From: Microbulbifer sp. THAF38
Lineage (GTDB): Bacteria; Pseudomonadota; Gammaproteobacteria; Pseudomonadales; Cellvibrionaceae
DNA length: 64,000 bases
Direction of reading: 5' to 3'
Assembly: GCF_009363535.1 (NCBI RefSeq)
Contig: NZ_CP045369.1
Coordinates: 4,619,452-4,683,451, forward strand
The translations under genes and the position numbers were made by a program. The notes beneath the pieces are model-generated. The model ran no database searches and was not told the DNA's origin. It saw nothing but the letters and a program-made list of their open reading frames with translations. Numbering within the stretch: the stretch's first letter is position 1; each line of letters opens with the position of its first letter. Shown here piece after piece: positions 1 to 7,194 of this stretch.

Positions 1-207
1 ATCGTCAAAAATCAGCCAGGCACCCAGTAGTAAAAGTGCCGGTAAACCACACCAAAGCGCGGTAAATAAACCGTGATAGCTGGGCAGTGAGGCCAGATTA
101 CGCAGGCCTCCGCGGCTGCGCGCTGCACTCAGTGCACGACTAAAGCCGGTACCGTAGGCCACTAAAATCAACAGCAGCAAAAGGGCGAACAGTGTGGGGG
201 TTTGCAT
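1..207 (-). CDS. pstC: Phosphate ABC transporter permease PstC, N-terminal part (runs off window)
   Basis: Only the first 69 codons are inside the window; the gene continues beyond base 1. The translation begins MQTPTLFALLLLLILVAY, one hydrophobic helix, then a basic loop (SRALSAARSRGG) and a second helix containing ALWCGLPALLLL. This is the N-terminal signature of the long PstC variant (about 700 residues or more) of marine gammaproteobacteria. PstC pairs with PstA as the inner-membrane channel of the PstSCAB high-affinity phosphate importer. It lies directly downstream of pstS on the same strand, separated by a terminator hairpin. The call rests on this short N-terminus plus the pstS neighbour. 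Confidence 0.82.
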   Translation of the reverse strand, partial: MQTPTLFALLLLLILVAYGTGFSRALSAARSRGGLRNLASLPSYHGLFTALWCGLPALLLLGAWLIFDD

Positions 208-279
208 TGAGTTACCGTGCTAAAAATGTCGATGTCGGCATTATCCCGACTTTTCCCTGTGTTTCCACTTGGCTTTCAT

Positions 280-311
280 AAAAACGGCCAAGCCCTCTCG
301 AGCTTGGCCGT
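280..311 (-). terminator. Intercistronic Rho-independent terminator between pstS and pstC
   Basis: A perfect 10-bp stem (ACGGCCAAGC / GCTTGGCCGT, 284-311) with an 8-base loop is followed on the minus strand by a T run (280-284). It sits 35 bases after the pstS stop codon and before the pstC start. Partial read-through would make binding protein in excess over permease, as is usual in binding-protein operons. Confidence 0.8.
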
Positions 312-345
312 CAATTCCCTTTGACTGTACTACTCCAGGATAAAT

Positions 346-1398
346 TTACTTCGCAGCAAGATTGCTCAGGGCATTCAGCTTGCGAACGTCAGTAGCAATT
401 TTCTGGCGTTTCTCTTGGGGCAGCGGGATCATACCTTTGTCAGTCAGGTAACCTTCATCACCCCAGGCGCGCTCATTGGTGAACTCTGCCAGGAACTGCT
501 TGATACCCGGTACTACGTCGGCATGTGCCTTCTTCACGTAAATAAACAGCGGGCGGGAAACCGGGTAGCTCTGATCTGCGATAGAGTCGAAAGTCGGAGC
601 CTGCCCTTCGATCATAGAGCCTTGTACTTTATCGGCATTCTGGTCGAGGAAGCTGAAACCAAAGATGCCCAGGGCATTCGGATTGGCAACCAACTTGTTG
701 ACGATCAGGTTGTCGTTCTCACCGGCTTCAACATAAGCGCCGTCTTCGCGTACGTTGTGACAGATCGCCTTGTAAGCGCTCTTGTCTTTTTTCTTCATGG
801 CTGCGATCCAATCGAACTTCTTACAGCCACCTTCCATTGCCAATTCGGCAAAGGCATCACGGGTACCGGAAGTGGGGGGCGGACCCAGAACTTCGATTTT
901 GGTGTTGGGCAGCGCAGGGTTTACGTCTTTCCAGGTCTTGTAAGGATTGGCAACCAGAGTCTCGGAACCGTTCGGGTTCGGTACTTCTTTAGCCAGCGCC
1001 AGGAAGATGTCCTTGCGGGAAAGCTTGAAAGGAGTCGCTTTCTTAGCATTCGCCAACACGATGCCGTCGTAGCCGATTTGTACTTCCACAACATCAACGC
1101 CGTTGCCGTTACACATCTCCAGCTCAGACTGCTTAATGCGGCGAGAGGCACCGGTGATGTCCGCAGTGCTTTCACCAACGCCCTGGCAGAACAGCTTCAT
1201 GCCGCCGCCAGTACCTGTGGATTCGACTACCGGAGTTTTGAACTGGGTAGCACGGCTGAAACGCTCCGCCACAGTGGTGGTAAATGGGTAAACAGTGGAG
1301 GAACCAACAACGCTGATGTAGTCGCGCGCCGCCAGAGCCACCTGAGAAGTGGCGAGGGTCAATGCCGCCAAGGAAGTAGCCAGAATTCGCTTGTTCAT
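346..1398 (-). CDS. pstS: Periplasmic phosphate-binding protein PstS
   Basis: Substrate-binding component of the PstSCAB phosphate importer, 350 residues, acting in the periplasm. The first 23 residues form a Sec signal peptide ending in ALA before ARDYISVVG. Phosphate-loop motifs are visible: GSSTVYPF near residue 32, STGTGGG near 60, and PTSGTRDAF near 173. Length is normal for the family. The ATG has a GGAG ribosome binding site 9-12 bases upstream. A four-half-site Pho box lies about 55 bases upstream of the start, so PhoB activation under phosphate starvation is expected. pstC follows after a terminator. Confidence 0.95.
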   Translation of the reverse strand: MNKRILATSLAALTLATSQVALAARDYISVVGSSTVYPFTTTVAERFSRATQFKTPVVESTGTGGGMKLFCQGVGESTADITGASRRIKQSELEMCNGNGVDVVEVQIGYDGIVLANAKKATPFKLSRKDIFLALAKEVPNPNGSETLVANPYKTWKDVNPALPNTKIEVLGPPPTSGTRDAFAELAMEGGCKKFDWIAAMKKKDKSAYKAICHNVREDGAYVEAGENDNLIVNKLVANPNALGIFGFSFLDQNADKVQGSMIEGQAPTFDSIADQSYPVSRPLFIYVKKAHADVVPGIKQFLAEFTNERAWGDEGYLTDKGMIPLPQEKRQKIATDVRKLNALSNLAAK

Positions 1399-1435
1399 GT
1401 GTAACTCCGATGAGTGTTTTTTATTTCACGCGGCG

Positions 1436-1491
1436 ATGCTAGGAAGAACGGATGACGATTCTATGAATAAAACATGACAAAAAGATTACAA
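1436..1491 (-). promoter_or_regulatory. Double Pho box and -10 element of pstS
   Basis: Read on the minus strand, four 7-base half-sites occur at exact 11-base spacing: TTGTAAT, TTGTCAT, TATTCAT, TCGTCAT (1491 down to 1452), each separated by 4 A/T-rich bases. PhoB binds direct repeats of CTGTCAT-like heptamers at this spacing. A -10-like TAGCAT (1436-1441) lies 10 bases after the last half-site, the usual place when PhoB replaces a -35 element. The two half-sites farthest from the gene match best. Confidence 0.82.
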
Positions 1492-1581
1492 CCTGAAATT
1501 TGCCCCGCTGGTGCCCGGGCAGGCAAAGCGGTAACCTGCATGCAAACGAGATAACAATAAGATGTAAAGAGAGAAGCCCCC

Positions 1582-2154
1582 ATGCTATTTCTGATGCGTG
1601 GAGCGCGTGCACTGGAGAGTCTGTCCAGTCGCACCGGCCACCTGCTCGCCTGGTTTACCTGGGCCATGGTCCTACTGCAATCTTGCGTCGTAGCCCTACG
1701 CCACCTGTTTGACAGTGGCTCTATCGCGCTACAGGAATCCGTGATCTATCTACACGGTGCCGCCTTCATGCTGGGGCTGGCCTATGCCCTGCAAACCGAC
1801 GCCCATGTGCGTGTCGATGTCTTCTATCGGCGAATGGATCCCAAGGGCAAGGCTTGGGTTAACGCTGTCGGCTTTCTCTTATTTCTGCTGCCACTCTGTA
1901 CCCTTATGTTACTGGGCAGCTGGCATTTCGTTTTGAACAGTTGGTCAGTGCTTGAGGAGAGCGCCAATGCCGGCGGCCTTCCCGGTGTCTTCCTACTGAA
2001 AAGCCTGATTCCCCTCGCGGCAATAACCCTTGGTCTCGCGGGCAGCGCCCAATTTCTTCGCGCTTTATTACAGCTGATGGAGGTTTCTAGCCCGGCGAGC
2101 GAGGCTGTGGCGAAACCACATCTCCTCAAACAAGTGGAGGAAGCCGAAGCATGA
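1582..2154 (+). CDS. TRAP transporter small permease (DctQ family)
   Basis: Small integral membrane subunit of a tripartite ATP-independent periplasmic transporter, 190 residues with four predicted helices (about 21-41, 54-72, 92-114, 138-163). The motif ALQTDAHVRVDVFY is typical of DctQ proteins of the 2-oxoacid/mannitol/chloroaromatic group. The ATG follows a purine-rich AAAGAGAGAAG. It overlaps the large permease gene by 4 bases (ATGA), indicating translational coupling. The binding protein is not adjacent but lies at 5934-7061 on the other strand. The substrate is not certain. Confidence 0.9.
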   Translation: MLFLMRGARALESLSSRTGHLLAWFTWAMVLLQSCVVALRHLFDSGSIALQESVIYLHGAAFMLGLAYALQTDAHVRVDVFYRRMDPKGKAWVNAVGFLLFLLPLCTLMLLGSWHFVLNSWSVLEESANAGGLPGVFLLKSLIPLAAITLGLAGSAQFLRALLQLMEVSSPASEAVAKPHLLKQVEEAEA

Positions 2155-3515
2155 TCGAGCTGATACCACTACTGATGTTTGCCGCCGTCTGTGGGCTGTT
2201 GATGTTCGGCTACCCGGTGGCCTTCACCCTCGCCGGTATGGCCCTAATCACCGCCGGCCTGGGTATCGTGTATGGCGTTTTCGATGCAGAACTTCTGCGC
2301 GCCTTCCCCGACCGCCTCTACGGCATTATGCAAAACGGCACCCTGGTAGCCGTACCACTCTTTGTCCTAATGGGAGTGATTCTCGAGAGAGCCAAGATCG
2401 CCGAAGACTTACTGGTCAATCTGACTAAAGTATTTATGGGTGCACCGGCGGGTATGGCCATCTCCGTGGTAGTGGTCGGCGCACTTCTGGCGGCTAGTAC
2501 CGGTATTGTGGGTGCCACCGTGGTGACGATGGGATTGATGTCCCTGCCCACCATGTTGAAACAGGGCTACTCTCCCAAGCTCGCCACCGGCACTATCTGT
2601 GCCACCGGCACCCTCGGGCAAATCATCCCTCCATCAATTGCACTGGTTCTACTTGGGGATACTCTCTCCAACGCCTATCAGCAGGCACAGCTATCCGCGG
2701 GTATTTTTAATCCGAAGCCGGTCAGCGTTGGCGATCTGTTTATCGGCGCGATTATCCCTGGCCTAATGTTGGTTGCAGCCTACATTGTTTACCTATTGTT
2801 CGTGGCACGCCGTTCTCCGAGTAAGGCCGAGACCGCGCAGCGGCAACCTCTGGAAGTTTGGCCGCTACTGAGCAGCCTTTTTCCTCCAATCGCTCTGATG
2901 CTGTTAGTGCTGGGTTCCATTATTACCGGTGCCGCAACGCCTACAGAAGCCGCCGCCGTAGGTGCCCTGGGCGCCGGATTACTGGCTTACCGTCGCGGCG
3001 CTCTGCCTTGGACACAGGCGGGGGAGGTGGGTCGCAGCACTCTACAGGTAAGTGCAATGGTCTTTGCCATCCTTATTGGCGCCTCACTATTCTCTCTGGT
3101 CTTCCGCGGTTACGGCGGTGAAGAGTTAGTCACCAACATTTTCCACAACCTGCCCGGTGGTGTTGTCGGCGCAACTCTGTTGGTAATGCTGGTAATTTTT
3201 CTGCTCGGTTTTATTCTCGACTTTATCGAGATCACCTTTGTGGTGGTGCCCATCGTCGGGCCGGTACTGCTGGCAATGGGCTTAGATCCGGTATGGCTGG
3301 GTATCATGATCGCGATCAACCTGCAGACTTCCTTCCTTACGCCACCCTTTGGATTTGCATTGTTTTACCTTCGCGGTGTTGCGCCAAGTTCAGTGGCCAC
3401 TTCCGCTATCTATCGCGGCGTTATGCCATTTATCGCTATTCAGCTGCTGATATTGTGCCTCCTGGCGCTTTGGCCTGCTCTGGTGACTTGGCTGCCAGGG
3501 TTATTAACCGGTTAA
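2151..3515 (+). CDS. TRAP transporter large permease (DctM family)
   Basis: Large membrane subunit of the TRAP transporter, 454 residues, about 12 hydrophobic segments throughout. It uses an ion gradient to import the acid delivered by the periplasmic binding protein. Family motifs include GYPVAFTLAG near residue 20, the loop TGTLGQIIPPSIALVLLGD near 155-175, and LQTSFLTPPFGFALFYLRG near 392. Complete length for the TakM-like subgroup. Starts inside the end of the small permease gene. No obvious terminator follows; a thioesterase gene starts 131 bases downstream. Confidence 0.93.
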   Translation: MIELIPLLMFAAVCGLLMFGYPVAFTLAGMALITAGLGIVYGVFDAELLRAFPDRLYGIMQNGTLVAVPLFVLMGVILERAKIAEDLLVNLTKVFMGAPAGMAISVVVVGALLAASTGIVGATVVTMGLMSLPTMLKQGYSPKLATGTICATGTLGQIIPPSIALVLLGDTLSNAYQQAQLSAGIFNPKPVSVGDLFIGAIIPGLMLVAAYIVYLLFVARRSPSKAETAQRQPLEVWPLLSSLFPPIALMLLVLGSIITGAATPTEAAAVGALGAGLLAYRRGALPWTQAGEVGRSTLQVSAMVFAILIGASLFSLVFRGYGGEELVTNIFHNLPGGVVGATLLVMLVIFLLGFILDFIEITFVVVPIVGPVLLAMGLDPVWLGIMIAINLQTSFLTPPFGFALFYLRGVAPSSVATSAIYRGVMPFIAIQLLILCLLALWPALVTWLPGLLTG

Positions 3516-3584
3516 CACCGTGTATTGCCAAAGGATTAGAGGAAGCTTTTACAAAGGATGCTGGTCATTTACTGGACAATTTGT

Positions 3585-3592
3585 GCTAGAAT
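3585..3592 (+). promoter_or_regulatory. Extended -10 promoter element upstream of the thioesterase
   Basis: TGTGCTAGAAT contains an extended -10 (TGN-TAGAAT, -10 at 3587-3592) about 55 bases before the thioesterase start. No good -35 is visible at 16-18 bases, so this is a tentative call. Confidence 0.35.
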
Positions 3593-3646
3593 GCGCCACC
3601 TTCCCTCAGGTGGAAACCAATAACTCTAACAATCTGTGAGCAGTCG

Positions 3647-4045
3647 ATGTCCGCACTTTCAGCCCTTGATGAAAACCCGCAACCAACAGGCACGCTTACC
3701 CTGCAAACCCTGGCTATGCCCCGTGATACCAACCCCCAGGGAGACGTATTCGCCGGTTGGCTGATGTCGCAGATGGACCTCGCTGGAGCAATTCTGGCCC
3801 AAAGCATCGCACGCGGCAGGGTAACTACCGTCGCAGTAGGCAGTATGGTGTTCTTACGCCCGGTTCCGGTTGGCTCAACAGTCAGCTGCTATGCCGAGGC
3901 TATCGAGGTGGGGCGTTCCTCTATTAGGACGATGGTTGAGGTATGGCTGACACGGGTGGATTCTGGTGAGCAGGTAAAAGTCACCGAAGGTGAGTTTGTT
4001 TTTGTCGCTATTGACGATAGAGGTCATACCAGGCCGCTGCCCTAG
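3647..4045 (+). CDS. yciA: Acyl-CoA thioesterase, YciA type
   Basis: Cytoplasmic hot-dog-fold acyl-CoA thioesterase that hydrolyses short to long acyl-CoA, 132 residues, the usual YciA length. The catalytic region MPRDTNPQGDVFAGWLMSQM (residues 24-43) carries the conserved Asn-x-x-Gly-Asp of the family. The later FLRPVPVGSTVSCYAE stretch matches the second conserved block. The ATG at 3647 precedes a standard N-terminus. It is co-oriented with the TRAP permeases but has its own candidate promoter. It ends at a hairpin shared with the convergent lipoprotein gene. Confidence 0.9.
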   Translation: MSALSALDENPQPTGTLTLQTLAMPRDTNPQGDVFAGWLMSQMDLAGAILAQSIARGRVTTVAVGSMVFLRPVPVGSTVSCYAEAIEVGRSSIRTMVEVWLTRVDSGEQVKVTEGEFVFVAIDDRGHTRPLP

Positions 4046-4053
4046 TATAGGGG

Positions 4054-4075
4054 TTGGGGGAGGCTCCTCCCCCAA
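4054..4075. terminator. Stem-loop between convergent genes (possible bidirectional terminator)
   Basis: TTGGGGGAGG-CT-CCTCCCCCAA is a perfect 10-bp inverted repeat placed between the stop codons of yciA (+) and the lipoprotein gene (-). Neither side has a clear T run, so it may act as a transcript-end stabiliser rather than a classic intrinsic terminator. Confidence 0.5.
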
Positions 4076-4082
4076 GAGTCTA

Positions 4083-4949
4083 CTAACTGACTGAACAGGT
4101 CTGCGCTTTCCTTTCAATTGGTACTGACTTCACCCAACCACGTAAGGTTCTAAAACTCATTCGATCACAACTCTCTGAAAGAATCCGGCCACGCTCATAG
4201 ACTTTCTTTCCACCAGAATAAAAACTTAACGTTTTTTCTTTGCTATCTAACTTGTGCTCTCCTGATAATTCTGTCTTCATCACAACTAGTGAATCAACAA
4301 ATAACTTGATGCTCAATTCATTAAGAGCTGCGACTGGTATTACATTTGATTTGTCTTCGTTTACAGGAGAAGAAACAACCTCAATCAGATTTTGATAGGC
4401 GGGATTTTCTCTATTATTTTTCTCGAAAATTGATACAGAATTCTTTAGCGTCAAGGTACTTCTGTCTTGCGAGAGAAAGAACATGGGGTAGGATTGAACA
4501 ATCCAGGGATCGCTGTTTTCTGCCTCCCAAACATTGAATGCAATATTTTTTTGCTGAAAATCAACTACTGCAGCTTTTGTAAGATTCGCTGCAGTAAAAG
4601 TCGCGATAGCTTCTCGATAGAGATCTAAGATCTTGTCAGCCTCTTCCTGCTCAGCCTTTTTTTTACTATCTCCTGCAGCTCCTACAATTAAAGCATGAGC
4701 AAGAATAGAGCCCGCAAAAGCTCCAGGAGTCACACCTATATATGCCATTTGACCATGATTTACATCAAGGTTGTCATAATTAACCTGTCCACGGAATGGA
4801 GGGATCTCAAATTCTTCCACTTTGATTGCTATCGCGGAATTTGCAGGAATGCTAATGGGCTGATTAACATATTCAACATATGGGGAAGTTTTATTACTAG
4901 CACACCCTACAACTAACACACATAAGACAAATAATATTTGATATTTCAT
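4083..4949 (-). CDS. Putative lipoprotein, unknown function (288 aa)
   Basis: Not recognised. The start is placed at 4949 because this gives a type II signal peptide, MKYQILFVLCVLVVGCAS, with a lipobox VVGC; a longer in-frame version begins 16 codons earlier. The mature protein has a Gly/Ala-rich hydrophobic stretch near residues 75-95 (TPGAFAGSILAHALIVGAAG), then a charged region, and a mixed alpha/beta C-terminus with an SESCDRM motif. It follows a second lipoprotein gene by 87 bases and the two are probably co-transcribed. Base composition is clearly more A/T-rich than the flanking transporter genes, suggesting acquisition. Function cannot be inferred from sequence alone. Confidence 0.7.
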   Translation of the reverse strand: MKYQILFVLCVLVVGCASNKTSPYVEYVNQPISIPANSAIAIKVEEFEIPPFRGQVNYDNLDVNHGQMAYIGVTPGAFAGSILAHALIVGAAGDSKKKAEQEEADKILDLYREAIATFTAANLTKAAVVDFQQKNIAFNVWEAENSDPWIVQSYPMFFLSQDRSTLTLKNSVSIFEKNNRENPAYQNLIEVVSSPVNEDKSNVIPVAALNELSIKLFVDSLVVMKTELSGEHKLDSKEKTLSFYSGGKKVYERGRILSESCDRMSFRTLRGWVKSVPIERKAQTCSVS

Positions 4950-5036
4950 TTTAATTCTTGAAAAAACAGTCTTTACGAATTTAAGCTTGGGCGTCAATAA
5001 ACATATTAACGCCCAATAGACACAGAGAATTAAGAC

Positions 5037-5741
5037 TTACTGAATAGCTTTTTCTGTACCAAAAGAGGAAATTAGGATTTCTTTCCCTTCTGCAATCGCC
5101 TGATAATAAGCATTTGTTAGGGCAGGAAAATTTGGAGACTCATCCCATTCATTAGCAGCCGCTTTGAGGACTTTTACGGGACGATACCATTCATAGGTAT
5201 TATCTGACAGATCCACTAAATAACCTAAAGCTTCAAAGTATCCCTTGGGCTCACTAGTAGGTATATAACTTGAGTAAGTTCTAAGCATACCCACTGCATT
5301 GAAATCTAACACCAAAAGATGACTAATATTATATTGCGCTGCAAAATGTGAAAAATCTCTCTTAGTAGAATTAGGAGCCTCAGATTTATGCTTAGGCAAC
5401 CTGCGCAAATTGAGCTCCTGAGGAATTTCTATCACTTCAATATCTTTAGATTGAAGAAGTTCGTTCACATCGACAGCGATGACCATTACGTCATCTATCG
5501 AGAGTGATTCGGTATGCTTACTAAGTGAAGAATTCGCCACTTCAGCAGCTGCTAAGCACAGCAAACAACTTGCACCAGGAAGATATACATCTGGTGTTGG
5601 TGCCGAAGATATTATTATCCCCACACGCTTTTCTTGTTGTTGCCAAAATCTTTGATCAGGCTCAACAGGTAGTTGCGGCGCCCCCGCACAACCAGAAAGA
5701 AATACTACCCCCAAAACAAAAAGGCTAAAAACTCTAAACAT
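5037..5741 (-). CDS. Putative lipoprotein, unknown function (234 aa)
   Basis: Not recognised. MFRVFSLFVLGVVFLSGCAG is a clear lipoprotein signal peptide (lipobox LSGC, Cys18). The mature part contains a short Cys-rich segment, GASCLLCLAAAEVA (residues 56-69), then a mixed fold with AAQYNISHLLVLDFNAVG near 139-156. That block resembles the core strand of proteins that report nucleotide- or copper-independent outer-membrane assembly lipoproteins, but this is too weak for a family call. First gene of an A/T-rich two-gene lipoprotein unit (with 4083-4949) lying between the TRAP permease and binding-protein genes. Confidence 0.72.
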   Translation of the reverse strand: MFRVFSLFVLGVVFLSGCAGAPQLPVEPDQRFWQQQEKRVGIIISSAPTPDVYLPGASCLLCLAAAEVANSSLSKHTESLSIDDVMVIAVDVNELLQSKDIEVIEIPQELNLRRLPKHKSEAPNSTKRDFSHFAAQYNISHLLVLDFNAVGMLRTYSSYIPTSEPKGYFEALGYLVDLSDNTYEWYRPVKVLKAAANEWDESPNFPALTNAYYQAIAEGKEILISSFGTEKAIQ

Positions 5742-5933
5742 TTATAACTCCCCAGTCATATTTTCTTTAGTCAGATAAAAAAGCCGCGGCATTATTATGT
5801 AAATATTGACGAAAAAAAAGACAAAAGGGATAAAATATAAGCGACCCGCTGGTTTCTCTTTCTTATAATAAAAAAGCGGGAGATGTCATGGAAAGCCAAT
5901 ATTCACTTACCCTGACCTCGAAGTGGTTCAAAG

Positions 5934-7061
5934 TTAATTTAACTCCCGAGCCTGGTAATAAGCCTCTTCACTAATCTGGTGATAGGGCCGCACATCACGC
6001 TCAAAGTCCTTAAAAGCTTTATAAATACGCGCAAATTCCGGGTCCTTATTGGCAGTCTCCTGCATAATCTGTGAATTGATTTTCTTCAGGTGTGAAAGTA
6101 CATCATCTGGCAGGCGCCTAACCTTTACCCCGTGTGTTTCCACCAGCTCTCGCAGGGCGCGGTTATTACGCGCGGTGTACTCATCCAACATATCCTGGTT
6201 TGCTTCACGGGCTGCGACCCTCACAATGACTTGCAGGTCTTTGGGTAATTTCTCAAAGGCTTTTTTGTTGACGATAAATTCCATCATCGAGCCGGGCTCA
6301 TGCCAACCGGGGTAGTAGTAATATTCGGCAACTTGGTGGAAACCAAAAGCGAGATCGTTGTAGGGGCCGACCCATTCAGTCGCATCGATTACGCCAGTTT
6401 GCAAAGCTGTATAAAGTTCGCCACCGGGGATCGTCACAGCGGTACCACCGGCCCGATTTAAAACTTCACCTCCCAGGCCAGGAATACGCATTTTTAGGCC
6501 CTGCAAATCCTCAACGGAATTAATCGGCTTATTAAACCAACCCGCCATCTGTACCCCGGTGGAGCCTCCGGCCAGGGGGATCAAATTGAACGGTTCATAA
6601 ATCTCCGTCCAGAGCTCTAAACCGCCACCGTGATGCAGCCAGCCATTCATTTCCTGGGCGTTTAAACCAAAAGGCACTGCGGTAAAAAACTGAGCCGCTG
6701 GAATCTTGCCTTTCCAATAATAGGCGGCACCGTGCCCCATCTGTGCAGCGCCCTCAGATACCGCGCCAAAAATACCCAGTGCCGGTACCAGCTCGCCGGC
6801 ACCATAAACTTTTATTTTGAGACGGCCGGACGACATCTTCTCAACATTTTTTGCGAAGCGTTCCGGTGCCTGGCCGAGCCCTGGAAAATTTTTTGGCCAG
6901 GTGGTAACCAGCTTCCACTCGAACAGCTCTTTGTTGTCCGTATCAGAAAAGTGTTGTGTAGGCCCCTGTGCCGCACGGGAAGTGACCAGTGCAGCAAAGG
7001 TAATAACCAGCAGGGCGATGAGGCCCAAAATAATAGCGGGATACCAGTTAACTTTTTTCAT
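5934..7061 (-). CDS. TRAP transporter substrate-binding protein (DctP family, TakP-like)
   Basis: Periplasmic binding component of a TRAP transporter, 375 residues. The N-terminal helix WYPAIILGLIALLVITFAALV lacks an obvious cleavage site and may stay as a membrane anchor. Family features: FEWKLVTTWPKNFPGLG near residue 48, KMRIPGLGGEVLNRAGG near 191, and ALQTGVIDATEWVGPYND near 218-235. The last block matches the 2-oxoacid-binding site of TakP from Rhodobacter. Likely partner of the permeases at 1582-3515, although oppositely oriented and 2.4 kb away. Substrate by analogy is a 2-oxo or other small monocarboxylic acid. Confidence 0.92.
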   Translation of the reverse strand: MKKVNWYPAIILGLIALLVITFAALVTSRAAQGPTQHFSDTDNKELFEWKLVTTWPKNFPGLGQAPERFAKNVEKMSSGRLKIKVYGAGELVPALGIFGAVSEGAAQMGHGAAYYWKGKIPAAQFFTAVPFGLNAQEMNGWLHHGGGLELWTEIYEPFNLIPLAGGSTGVQMAGWFNKPINSVEDLQGLKMRIPGLGGEVLNRAGGTAVTIPGGELYTALQTGVIDATEWVGPYNDLAFGFHQVAEYYYYPGWHEPGSMMEFIVNKKAFEKLPKDLQVIVRVAAREANQDMLDEYTARNNRALRELVETHGVKVRRLPDDVLSHLKKINSQIMQETANKDPEFARIYKAFKDFERDVRPYHQISEEAYYQARELN

Positions 7062-7194
7062 CGCTTTTAATTATCTTTTTTATGGCGCAGACCATCGATT
7101 AATGATCTTTTTTTAATATTCGAGACCTTGGCAAAAACCAAAACCACTGTAGAAAAATATCTTTAATGTGGCCCGGTTTTTACCAAAGCTAAAT

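Noticed and set aside
5835..5886. Terminator formed by CCCGCT...AGCGGG downstream of the TRAP binding-protein gene
   Set aside because: Stem of only six pairs with a loop over 20 bases; too weak to call.
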